The position numbers were made by a program, and so were the translations under genes. A stretch of DNA of 64,000 nt from Pseudomonadota bacterium (GTDB lineage Bacteria > Pseudomonadota > Alphaproteobacteria > Caulobacterales > Caulobacteraceae). The notes beneath the pieces are model-generated. The model was not told the origin of the DNA. It searched no databases and saw only the letters and a program-made list of their open reading frames with translations. Position 1 is the stretch's first letter. Each line of letters starts with the position of its first letter. Shown here piece after piece: positions 56,472-63,948 of this stretch. The stretch covers positions 486,021-550,020 of the forward strand of contig JAIUNU010000001.1 in assembly GCA_020161365.1 (NCBI GenBank). Direction: 5' to 3'.

Positions 56472-56906
56472 TTAGCGGGCGGCCTGGAACTTTTCGACAG
56501 CGGCGCTGACGCGTTCGTTCAGCGGCTTCACCGAGTCCTTGATCGAGGCCGAGACAATCTCCGAGGCCTTGCTGACCTGGGCGATGTAGGCTTCGAGGGC
56601 CGACTTGGCCCAAGCGGTCTGCAGTTCGACAGCTTCCTGGACGCTCTTGGCGGCGGCCAGCGACTTGGCGGCGGCGACCTGGTCTTCGGCGGCCTTCTTC
56701 GAGTAGGCGAAGGTTTGAGCACCCAGGGCTTCAGCGCCCTTGGTGGCGGCGGTCACCGAGGCGACGACGGCTTCCAGGTTCTTCTTCGAGTGGGTGTTGG
56801 CTTCGGCCAGCGCGGCCAGCGACTTTTCGACGCCGTCCTTGAACGCTTGGTTCGAGGCGGTGGTGAACTGCTCGACGGTGGTCTTCATGGTTTCGGCGGC
56901 GGCCAT
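56472..56906 (-). CDS. phaP: Phasin family protein
   Basis: The 144-aa all-helical protein rich in Ala, Lys and Glu matches the phasin family: TTASNQAFKDGVEKSLAALAEANTHSKKNLEAVVASVTAATKGAEALGAQTFAYSKKAAEDQVAAAKSL. Phasins coat polyhydroxybutyrate granules; Caulobacter stores this polymer. It has a matching promoter and its own terminator. No PHB synthase gene is nearby. Confidence 0.92.
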   Translation of the reverse strand: MAAAETMKTTVEQFTTASNQAFKDGVEKSLAALAEANTHSKKNLEAVVASVTAATKGAEALGAQTFAYSKKAAEDQVAAAKSLAAAKSVQEAVELQTAWAKSALEAYIAQVSKASEIVSASIKDSVKPLNERVSAAVEKFQAAR

Positions 56907-56984
56907 GGGGAGTCTCCTGGGGAGGAAAGGAGGCGGGGCGGAAGGTCGAGCTGCAACTCGCCCCTCTGCGCTTGGAACAACGTC

Positions 56985-57013
56985 GTTTTGTCATGTTGCA
57001 GTGCAGCAGTCAA
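56985..57013 (-). promoter_or_regulatory. Candidate promoter of the phasin gene
   Basis: On the minus strand TTGACTG (57013-57007) is followed after 14 bases by GACAAAAC (56992-56985), a 6 of 8 match to the Caulobacter -10 consensus. It lies about 80 bases before the phasin ATG. The rest of the divergent gap 57014-57202 shows no gene. Confidence 0.55.
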
Positions 57014-57202
57014 GAATTTTGTGCAGCGCACCATAACCTAGGGGCAAGCTGCAGCATGGGAAGCACGCGCCTCATTTTTTAGCGTCTGCGGCATGATCGC
57101 TCACCAGTTGTTTACTTTAGCGAAACACCGCATCCATCATGGTAGGCTCTACGCGTGTGGCGGTGCGGAACCGCTTCCAGTTCAAATGACGGACGTCGCT
57201 TC

Positions 57203-58510
57203 ATGTTCGCCAGGCTTACCTCCGCCCGCTCCCTGCTCGCCGCCGCCGGCATGGCTCTGACGTGCCTGACCGGCGCGCTCGCGCCTTCGACCGCCTCGGC
57301 GGCCGTCCCCTATCTTCAACTGAATGCCTCCGAGCCGAAGTATGCGGCGATCGTGATCGACGCCAATTCGGGCGAGGTTCTCTACGACAAACGTGGGGAC
57401 AGCCCTCGCTATCCCGCCTCGGTCACCAAGGTGATGACGCTGTACCTCACCTTCGAGGCTCTGAGCGAAGGTCGGCTGAAGCTGACCGACCGGATCACCA
57501 TGTCGCCGCGCGCCGCTGCGCAAGCTCCCACCAAGATCGGCCTGCGCCCCGGTGAGAGCATGAGCGTCGACGAGGCCATCAAGGCCATGACCGTGAAGTC
57601 GGCCAACGATGTCGCCACCGCCATGGCCGAACGGCTGGCCGGCAGCGAGTCGCGCTTCGCCGCCCTGATGACCCTGCGCGGCCAGGAACTGGGCATGCGC
57701 AACACGCGCTTCGTGAACGCTTCGGGCCTGCCCGACAGCCGGCAGATCTCGACCGCCCGCGATCTGGCTATCCTGTCGCGCGCGACGATGCGCGACTTCC
57801 CACAGTACTACAGCTACTTCTCGGTGAAGGGCTTCTACTTTCGGGGCAACTACATCAAGGGCCACAACCGCCTGCTGGACAGCATGGAGGGGTTTGACGG
57901 CCTCAAGACCGGCTACACTAACGCCTCGGGCTTCAACCTCGCCGGCTCCGCCGTGCGCGACGGCCGCCGCCTGATCGCGGTGGTGCTGGGCGGCCCCTCG
58001 ACCGCTTGGCGCGACAACAACATGGAAGACCTGTTGCTGACCGGCTTTGACGTGATCAAGCGGCGCGCGCGCGGGGAACGCACCACGATCGCCGCCAACA
58101 TCTATGAGGACGAGCCGTCGGGCCCGGTCGAGCGTCCCTCGGTCGAGCAAGGCGACGGTGACCAAGCCGGCCTTCGGATCGTGCTGACCGATAACCCGCG
58201 TCCTGCACCCGTGAAGGTCTCTCCCACCCTGCGGGGCGCTCAAGCGACGACGTCGGCCAAGGTCGTCAAGAAGCCAAAGGGCGAATTTGCGGTACAGGTC
58301 GGCGCATTCCGCTCGAAGTCCCTGGCCAACGACCAGCTGAAACTGGTGCGCGGCCGGTTCTCGAAACTTGTGCACGACGCCGAAGCCGCCGTCGAAGGGG
58401 CCGGCGGCACCTTCCGGGCGCAGTTCCAGGGCATGACCAACGACGCCGCCCGCGAAGCTTGCTCGGCCCTGAAGGCCAAGCGGGTGCCTTGCATGGTGCT
58501 GAAGCCGTAA
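57203..58510 (+). CDS. D-alanyl-D-alanine carboxypeptidase (PBP5-type) with SPOR domain
   Basis: The 435-aa protein has a signal peptide (about 1-33) and a PBP5-type domain with SVTK (S73-K76), SAN (S133-N135) and KTG (K235-G237). A Pro-rich linker and a C-terminal SPOR domain (about 355-433, starting FAVQVGAFRSKSLAND) follow. It trims D-Ala from peptidoglycan stem peptides; SPOR binds denuded glycan at division sites. ATG 57203 is preferred to an upstream frame extension to 57155. Confidence 0.95.
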   Translation: MFARLTSARSLLAAAGMALTCLTGALAPSTASAAVPYLQLNASEPKYAAIVIDANSGEVLYDKRGDSPRYPASVTKVMTLYLTFEALSEGRLKLTDRITMSPRAAAQAPTKIGLRPGESMSVDEAIKAMTVKSANDVATAMAERLAGSESRFAALMTLRGQELGMRNTRFVNASGLPDSRQISTARDLAILSRATMRDFPQYYSYFSVKGFYFRGNYIKGHNRLLDSMEGFDGLKTGYTNASGFNLAGSAVRDGRRLIAVVLGGPSTAWRDNNMEDLLLTGFDVIKRRARGERTTIAANIYEDEPSGPVERPSVEQGDGDQAGLRIVLTDNPRPAPVKVSPTLRGAQATTSAKVVKKPKGEFAVQVGAFRSKSLANDQLKLVRGRFSKLVHDAEAAVEGAGGTFRAQFQGMTNDAAREACSALKAKRVPCMVLKP

Positions 58511-58540
58511 ACGCCCTCTGATCGGGCCTTCCCCGACAAG

Positions 58541-58576
58541 AAAGGCGCTGAGCGATCAAGCCCAGCGCCTTTTTCT
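58541..58576. terminator. Bidirectional terminator
   Basis: AAAGGCGCTG (58541-58550) and CAGCGCCTTT (58563-58572) form a 10-bp stem with A- and T-tracts on either side. It separates the convergent carboxypeptidase and aminotransferase genes. Confidence 0.88.
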
Positions 58577-58596
58577 GAGGCCCCTTCCGCGAAGCC

Positions 58597-59844
58597 TTAT
58601 TCGCCGGCAATCACCTTGCTGATCAGACGCGCGAGCCGCTGCACCCCCTCCTCGATCTGAGCGTCGGTCGGCAACGAGTAGCTAAGGCGGATGGCGTTGG
58701 GGGTCTGCTTCTCGGCGAAGAACGGCGCGCCCGGCACGAAGGCCACCCGCTCCTCCTCGATCGCTCGCGCCAGCAGAGCCGCCCCGTCGATGCCTTCGGG
58801 CAGATCGATCCAGACGAACATGCCGCCTTCCGGATGCGACCAGGTCACGCCCTTGGGCATGGTCCGCTCCAGCGCTGACAGCATGACCCGGGCCTTGGCG
58901 CCATACGCTCCGCGCAGGCGATGCAGGTGCTGGTCGTAGCCTTCGGTCACCGCGCGATGGGCGACCATCTGGTTGATCGTCGAGACGTGCAGGTCCGCGC
59001 CCTGCTTGAGCAGCACCAGCTTCTCGATCACCGGCTTGGGACCGCAGACCCAGCCGATCCGGAGGGCCGGCGAGAGGGTCTTGGACAGCGTGCCCAGGAA
59101 CAGCGTGCGGGTGCTGTCGATCCCCCCGGAGCGGGCGATGTCGAGGCCCAGGACCGTCGGCGTCGGTTCCCCCACGAACCGCAGCTCGCGATAGGCGGCG
59201 TCCTCGACAAGGGTCATGTCCAGGCGGTCGGCCATGGCCAGCAGCGCCTCGCGCTCGGCCAGGGTCAGGCTGACGCCCGTCGGGTTGGCGAAATCGGGAA
59301 CGAAATAGCCCAGCGGACGCGGGGCGCGCCCCGCCATCAGGGCCGCCTCGTCGACGCCTTGGCTCAGCGCCGTCTCGGGCAGATCCAGGTAGGCCGGCTC
59401 ATAGCCATTGAAGGCCTGCAGGGCCCCAAGATAGGTCGGCCGCGCGACCATCACCGTGTCGCCCTTGGTCAGGAACAGCTTGCCGATCAGGTCCAGCGCC
59501 TGCTGCGAGCCGGCTGTCAGCATGATATTGTCCGGATCGCACGGCATGCCATCGCGGGTCATCCGCTCGGCGATCCACTGGCGCAGCGGCAGGTATCCCT
59601 CGCTGACCGAGTATTGCAGCGCCTGCCGCGAGAGGACGGGATCGGCGAGAATGGCGTCGTAGCCCTTCTGGATTTCCTCCGCCGGGAACAGGCCAGGATC
59701 AGGAATACCGCCGGCGAAGGACAGAATGTCGGGCTGGTCGAGAAGCTTGAGAAGTTCGCGGATCTCGCTCGCGCGGACGCGGCTCATGCGTTCGCTGAAG
59801 CGGCCGGCCCAATCCTGGGCGCGCTCTTGGGTCTGGGTCGTCAT
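58597..59844 (-). CDS. PLP-dependent class I/II aminotransferase
   Basis: The 415-aa protein is a fold-type I aminotransferase of the 2-aminoadipate/MocR-catalytic-like branch: ILSFAGGIPDPGLFPAEEI, NIMLTAGSQQALDLIGK, YFVPDFANPTG and the PLP Lys in LFLGTLSKTLSPALRIGW. No DNA-binding domain is present. Branched-chain or aromatic amino acids are possible substrates. ATG 59844 is chosen over a near upstream ATG at 59856. Confidence 0.9.
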   Translation of the reverse strand: MTTQTQERAQDWAGRFSERMSRVRASEIRELLKLLDQPDILSFAGGIPDPGLFPAEEIQKGYDAILADPVLSRQALQYSVSEGYLPLRQWIAERMTRDGMPCDPDNIMLTAGSQQALDLIGKLFLTKGDTVMVARPTYLGALQAFNGYEPAYLDLPETALSQGVDEAALMAGRAPRPLGYFVPDFANPTGVSLTLAEREALLAMADRLDMTLVEDAAYRELRFVGEPTPTVLGLDIARSGGIDSTRTLFLGTLSKTLSPALRIGWVCGPKPVIEKLVLLKQGADLHVSTINQMVAHRAVTEGYDQHLHRLRGAYGAKARVMLSALERTMPKGVTWSHPEGGMFVWIDLPEGIDGAALLARAIEEERVAFVPGAPFFAEKQTPNAIRLSYSLPTDAQIEEGVQRLARLISKVIAGE

Positions 59845-59996
59845 GGGAGTGATCAAAATCCGAACTGAAGAATGACATCGGGAGCCACAGGTCGCGGCTC
59901 GTCCTGAACCAGGTTCAGAGCGTCATACCGAGCAGGTTTGGCCCGACGAGCGGCGGCGCCAGAAGCGTTCGCGATTGATCATGCTGAAACCCTAGC

Positions 59997-60431
59997 TTAG
60001 CCGCGCGGCTTGATCAAACGATCCCGCGCCGCGTTCAGTTGGGCGGCTAAGCCCTCGGTGCCCCCCTTGTCGGGATGCGCCATCTGGATCAAGCGGGTGT
60101 AGGCGGCCTTGACCTCGGCCAGGCTGGCTTCGGGCCCGACGCCGAGGATCGCCCGAGCCTCGGCGAGGCTGAGCTCAGGCTTGGGCGGGTGGACTACCTC
60201 ACGGCGCACGATCGGTCGCCGCCGCGCCTCGGTGACGCTCCACAGGCCGACAACCCCCAGAACGATCCCCGTTCCCCACGCGCCCCGGATCGTCGCATAG
60301 GCCGCCACCGCGAAGGCGACCATGGCCGCAGCCCCTGCGCCGACGCGCCAGCCGTCTCCCTTCAACAGCGTCCGGCCACGCGGCCAGAGCAGGAAGGTGA
60401 TAATCACCGCGCCCAGCAGCAGATAGATCAT
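59997..60431 (-). CDS. Membrane-anchored J-domain protein
   Basis: The 144-aa protein from ATG 60431 (TTGGAG upstream) has two N-terminal membrane segments (about 1-17 and 30-65 in part) and a C-terminal J domain (about 88-143) with HPD in IQMAHPDKGGTEG. This TIM14/PAM18-like arrangement delivers DnaK to membrane sites. An upstream in-frame ATG at 60467 is possible. mipZ follows 73 bases upstream on the same strand. Confidence 0.85.
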   Translation of the reverse strand: MIYLLLGAVIITFLLWPRGRTLLKGDGWRVGAGAAAMVAFAVAAYATIRGAWGTGIVLGVVGLWSVTEARRRPIVRREVVHPPKPELSLAEARAILGVGPEASLAEVKAAYTRLIQMAHPDKGGTEGLAAQLNAARDRLIKPRG

Positions 60432-60504
60432 CGACGCTCCAAGAACGAAAACGGGCGGCGAGGTCACCCCGGCCGCCCGCTCGCTTCAATGTGTAGCCGC
60501 GCGT

Positions 60505-61341
60505 CTACTGCGCCGCCAGCATGGTTTCGCCCGAATAGGCCGAGAGACCCAGGCTGTGCATCAGCGCGCGCAGCTCCTGGCGCGCCGCCAGGTGTTGCAG
60601 GGATACCGGCACCGGACGCACCTGCGGCGACAGATCGGCGATGGTCAGGCCGAAGGGGAACAGCTCGCGATAGATCACCCGGTCGCGCAGGCCGGGTCCG
60701 ATCCGGAAGCCGACGCGCTTGGCCAGCGCATTGAGGCGGTCCTCGAGACGCTTGCGGTTGCGGGCTTCAGTAGTGGCCAGACGGTTGCGCAGCACCACCC
60801 AGTCCATCGCCTGGCGCTGGCCCGACAGAGCGCGCTGCTTGCGGCCTTCCCAAACGGTGAGCGAGTAGAGGCTGGGTTTGGTCAGCTCCAGGCTCACCGG
60901 ATCCACCGTGCCCAGCATGTCGAAGTCCACGAAGCTGTCGTTCATCGGCGTGACCACCAGGTCCGCGCGGCCATGCGCCATGCGGGTGATGGCGCTGTCG
61001 CCGCCGGGAGTGTCGATCAGCACGAAGTCGCATTCGGCCAGGGCCTTGGCGAAAGCCGCCTCGAACCCGGCCACCTGCTCCTCTTCCGACCTTTCGGCCA
61101 GCGCGACGTCATTATCGCTGAGGTTCAGGGCGAGCGGCTCGGGAAGCTCGATCTTCTTGTTGTCCAGCCACGCGCGACGGTTCTCGAAGAACCGCGCGGA
61201 GGTGCGCTGGCGCAGGTCCAGGTCGATCACGGCGACCTTGGCGCCGCCGTACAGCAACGCGGTGACGAGGTGCACGGCGATGGTCGACTTGCCAGCGCCG
61301 CCCTTCTCGTTGCCGACGACGATAACGCGCGTTTCGGCCAT
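60505..61341 (-). CDS. mipZ: Division-plane positioning ATPase MipZ
   Basis: MipZ forms a bipolar gradient from ParB at the chromosome origins and inhibits FtsZ assembly, placing division at mid-cell. The 278-aa ParA/MinD-like protein has the deviant Walker A VVGNEKGGAGKST (about 8-20), DLDLRQRT (Walker A' loop) and VLIDTPGGDS (about 117-126). It is found in alphaproteobacteria that lack MinCDE. Promoter elements for CcrM methylation and CtrA lie directly upstream (61364-61392). Confidence 0.96.
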   Translation of the reverse strand: MAETRVIVVGNEKGGAGKSTIAVHLVTALLYGGAKVAVIDLDLRQRTSARFFENRRAWLDNKKIELPEPLALNLSDNDVALAERSEEEQVAGFEAAFAKALAECDFVLIDTPGGDSAITRMAHGRADLVVTPMNDSFVDFDMLGTVDPVSLELTKPSLYSLTVWEGRKQRALSGQRQAMDWVVLRNRLATTEARNRKRLEDRLNALAKRVGFRIGPGLRDRVIYRELFPFGLTIADLSPQVRPVPVSLQHLAARQELRALMHSLGLSAYSGETMLAAQ

Positions 61342-61363
61342 GGCTTGGGTCCCTCTGCGTCGC

Positions 61364-61392
61364 GACTCAGCGACTCTTAATCGAAGGTTAAC
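61364..61392. promoter_or_regulatory. mipZ control region: two GANTC sites and a full CtrA box
   Basis: GACTC occurs at 61364-61368 and 61372-61376, sites for CcrM methylation and GcrA control. TTAATCGAAGGTTAAC (61377-61392) is a complete CtrA motif (TTAA, 7 bases, TTAAC). They lie 23-51 bases before the mipZ ATG. A weaker DnaA-like CAATCCACA is at 61429-61437. CcrM-dependent activation of mipZ has been reported in Caulobacter. Confidence 0.8.
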
Positions 61393-61538
61393 ACGATGTC
61401 CGCAACCCCTAGAGGGGCCTAAAGGTCTCAATCCACAGACCTTATTGTCGCAGGCTGTGGAGGCCTTCTCCTAGGGGATGGTGGACCTTCCCCATCTGTG
61501 AGGCCATAAGCGCTCGCCAGTTCGCGTGGAGGCCCGCC

Positions 61539-62396
61539 ATGACCAGCCCGATCATCGTCCGCACCGTCGCCGAGATGCGCGAGCATGTGCGCGCCTGGAA
61601 GGCTGCCGGACAGCGCGTGGCGGTCGTTCCGACCATGGGCGCCCTGCACGACGGCCACCTGTCGCTGGTGCGCCTTGCCCAGCAGCACGCCCAGCGCGTG
61701 ATCGCCACGGTCTTCGTCAATCCCAAACAGTTCGCCCCCCACGAGGACTTCGACGCCTATCCGCGCGGCGAGGCTGTCGACGCCGAGAAGCTGGCCTCTG
61801 TGGGCTGCGACCTGATGTTCGCCCCGAACGCCGCCGAGATGTATGCCCCCGGCTTCTCGACCCTGGTCAGCGTGTCCGGCGTATCCGAGCCGCTGGAGGG
61901 CGCCGCCCGGCCTCAGTTCTTTGGCGGGGTGGCGACGGTGGTCGCCAAGCTGTTCATCCAGTCGCAGGCTGACGTGGCGGTCTTCGGCGAGAAGGACTAT
62001 CAGCAGCTTCAGGTCGTTCGACGCATGGCCCGCGATCTGGACCTCCCTGTGGAGATCATCGGTGCGCCCACCGCCCGCGCTGAGGACGGCCTCGCCCTCT
62101 CCTCACGCAACGCTTATCTCTCCGGGCAAGAGCGCGCAGCCGCCGTGGCTCTGCCGACAGCGATGAAGGCCGCCGCGGCCGCCGTGGCTGCGGGCGCTCG
62201 GATCGACGAGGCCGAGCAGGCGGCGGTGGCCGCCTTGAAGGCGGCCGGCTTTGGTCAGATCGACTATGTGGAGGTTCGCGAAGCGGGCGACCTCTCGCGG
62301 CTGGGTCCGGGGCCGATCGCCGGAGCAGCCGGACGTATTCTCGTCGCCGCTTGGCTGGGCAAGACCCGCCTGATCGACAACATGGCGGTGAACTGA
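61539..62396 (+). CDS. panC: Pantothenate synthetase
   Basis: PanC joins pantoate and beta-alanine with ATP to make pantothenate. The 285-aa protein has the ATP motif VVPTMGALHDGHLSLVR (about 29-45), FVNPKQFAPHEDFDAYPR and FGEKDYQQLQVVRRMARDLDLPVEI, and LALSSRNAYLS, all standard PanC blocks. GTGGAGG precedes ATG 61539. It is divergent from mipZ; panB is not in the window. Confidence 0.96.
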   Translation: MTSPIIVRTVAEMREHVRAWKAAGQRVAVVPTMGALHDGHLSLVRLAQQHAQRVIATVFVNPKQFAPHEDFDAYPRGEAVDAEKLASVGCDLMFAPNAAEMYAPGFSTLVSVSGVSEPLEGAARPQFFGGVATVVAKLFIQSQADVAVFGEKDYQQLQVVRRMARDLDLPVEIIGAPTARAEDGLALSSRNAYLSGQERAAAVALPTAMKAAAAAVAAGARIDEAEQAAVAALKAAGFGQIDYVEVREAGDLSRLGPGPIAGAAGRILVAAWLGKTRLIDNMAVN

Positions 62397-62397
62397 G

Positions 62398-62487
62398 CTA
62401 TCCGATCGGGCGAAGCGCGATCAGCAACCCGCCAATCAGTCCCACGAACAGCATACCCACGCCCAAGGCGGCATAACCGGCTTTCAT
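62398..62487 (-). CDS. 29-aa membrane peptide
   Basis: A minus-strand frame from ATG 62487 to TAG 62398-62400 encodes MKAGYAALGV followed by a Gly/Leu/Val/Ile-rich helix and the end IALRPIG. It is preceded by a very strong ribosome site, AGGAGGAG (62500-62493), whose start is part of a perfect 8-bp hairpin arm. It is convergent with panC at its stop codon. Function is unknown and it is below normal gene-calling size. Confidence 0.62.
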   Translation of the reverse strand: MKAGYAALGVGMLFVGLIGGLLIALRPIG

Positions 62488-62497
62488 GACAGCTCCT

Positions 62498-62518
62498 CCT
62501 GTTCCCTCACGGAACAGG
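62498..62518 (-). promoter_or_regulatory. Hairpin touching the ribosome site of the 29-aa peptide
   Basis: CCTGTTCC (62498-62505) and GGAACAGG (62511-62518) are perfect inverted repeats with a CTCAC loop. On the minus strand the 3' arm runs into the AGGAGGAG ribosome site of the 29-aa membrane peptide. Confidence 0.5.
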
Positions 62519-62562
62519 AAGCACTCGCGATAGTTGCCATACCGCTAACGCGCCCGCCTGGG

Positions 62563-62961
62563 TTACCAGGCCCCAAGCTCGCGCAGTTGACGCGCCAGAT
62601 CAGCGGGAAGATCGGCAGCCTCGGTCTCGCTGAGATCCGGCGGCGCATCCTCGGGTTTCAAGTATCGCCAGCCTTGGAACGCACGTCGTGGCTGCGGAGC
62701 CACCCGGATGATAGGCGGGTCCACCGTCACCTCGCAGCGTGAGGCGGCGCCGGAGCCGACCGTGTCGATGGCCAGGATCTTCTGGCGGCACAGCACCTGT
62801 CCCTTGAACACCCGGTAGAGTGAGCCCCCGTCCAGCACTTCATCAATCCGTTTGGGCGTCATGCGGGTGTGCATCACCCATGGCTCGCCCGTCCTGTGCC
62901 AGGCCACGAGGTCGTCGATGGTGTCGCAACCGACGACCAGCTTGATGATGTGCAACGCCAT
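62563..62961 (-). CDS. DUF1489 family protein
   Basis: The 132-aa protein from ATG 62961 (MALHIIKLVVGCDTIDDLVAWH) matches DUF1489: VMHTRMTPKRIDEVLDGGSLYRVFKGQVLCRQKILAID, then VAPQPRRAFQGWRYLKPEDAPPDL. The family is common in alphaproteobacteria; function is unknown. Conservation starts at this ATG, so the upstream extension to 63012 is not used. Confidence 0.88.
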   Translation of the reverse strand: MALHIIKLVVGCDTIDDLVAWHRTGEPWVMHTRMTPKRIDEVLDGGSLYRVFKGQVLCRQKILAIDTVGSGAASRCEVTVDPPIIRVAPQPRRAFQGWRYLKPEDAPPDLSETEAADLPADLARQLRELGAW

Positions 62962-63075
62962 GGCGCGTAGATAGCGCGCCGCCGGGGCAAGGCAATATGA
63001 AGGTTCGCCCAAGGGGAGAAACTGGTCGACGCCCGCATGACACCGTTATCCCTTAGCGCCAATCGCGTTCGATGT

Positions 63076-63222
63076 GGGGGCGCGAACGGGTCCAGGAGAC
63101 CCATGCCGCCGTTACGGACGTCTTGTGGGAGGCGTCCGCAGCGGCGGTCTCGTTTTGGGGGCTGGGCTAGACCTGTGTCCGCTCAGGAGACCTGCTCCGG
63201 CCCGTAGACGCGGAGCGCCCCC
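63076..63222. other. Structured intergenic region, candidate small RNA
   Basis: This 150-base region contains several hairpins: GGGTC/GACCC with loop CAGGA (63088-63102), a long bipartite stem CCGCCG...CGGACG / CGTCCG...CGGCGG with loop TCTTGTGGGAGG (63106-63147), and CAGG/CCTG (63184-63194). GGGGGCGC (63076-63083) can close the whole with GCGCCCCC (63215-63222). AGGAG/GGGAGG sequences sit in the loops. No tRNA, SRP RNA, RNase P or tmRNA signature is present. The structure could be RNA on either strand, or only GC-rich chance pairing. Confidence 0.3.
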
Positions 63223-63848
63223 TATCGCTCCAAGGCGCCCTTGCCCGCGATGATCTTGTCGCGAAATTTTTCGATCCGCGCCACCCGGGTCGCCGACTGC
63301 TTGGCCTGGTTCAAAGCAAACAGATAGCTGCGCTGCCGACCGGGCGTCAGCGCGTGGAAGGCCTCGGCCAGCACGGGGTCCGCGTCGAGCGCCTCGGTCA
63401 GTTCGTCGGGCATGTCGATCTCGCGGACCGTCTTGGGCGGCTTGGTTCCTGCCTCGGCGTGATCCATCAGCTGGCGCAAATAGGCGCGGATCGTGGGATC
63501 GAGCGCCTCGACTGCGGCGACCGTAGTGAAGCGAATGACGCTGGGGGTTTGGCTATTGGGACCCGGCGCCTTCAGCACACCCGCGTCATCGATGAGCAGA
63601 CCCGCGTTCAGGAAACTGATCAGGAAGTCGCCCCTGAACGCGCCCAGAAGCGCGATGTTTCGGCCTGCGTGCATATAGCAGGGATGGGCCCACTTGGCGG
63701 TCTCCTCCAGCCCCATCTCCAGACAGAGGCGGCGCAGGGCGTTCAGGCCATCGATCCACGGGCGGGTCGAGCAGTCGGGCGTCGCGAACCGGTCGCAGCG
63801 ACCGCAGCCTTTGGTGAAGAAGTCGTCGGGATCGGTGATCATCGCCAT
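63222..63848 (-). CDS. YdeI/DUF1801-type protein
   Basis: The 208-aa protein begins MAMITDPDDFFTKGCGRCDRF. It contains the YdeI-like region WAHPCYMHAGRNIALLGAFRGDFLISFLNAGLLIDDAGVLKAPG and a C-terminal FHALTPGRQRSYLFALNQAKQSATRVARIEKFRDKI, the C-terminal YdeI/OmpD-associated motif. Three Cys residues cluster near the N-terminus (KGCGRCDRF and TPDCST). Function is unknown. ATG 63842 is an alternative start two codons in. Confidence 0.85.
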   Translation of the reverse strand: MAMITDPDDFFTKGCGRCDRFATPDCSTRPWIDGLNALRRLCLEMGLEETAKWAHPCYMHAGRNIALLGAFRGDFLISFLNAGLLIDDAGVLKAPGPNSQTPSVIRFTTVAAVEALDPTIRAYLRQLMDHAEAGTKPPKTVREIDMPDELTEALDADPVLAEAFHALTPGRQRSYLFALNQAKQSATRVARIEKFRDKIIAGKGALER

Positions 63849-63881
63849 GATCCGACTTTCGACCTTTCGACGCCAAAGCAA

Positions 63882-63911
63882 AAGGCCCCGGAGATTGCTC
63901 TCCGGGGCCTT
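63882..63911 (-). terminator. Terminator of tuf
   Basis: AAGGCCCCGGA (63882-63892) pairs with TCCGGGGCCTT (63901-63911); on the minus strand the stem is followed by TTTGCTTT. It lies about 40 bases past the tuf stop. Confidence 0.88.
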
Positions 63912-63948
63912 CGCTTAGATCATTTCAGCGTGCGCTGAGATCGTTGGA

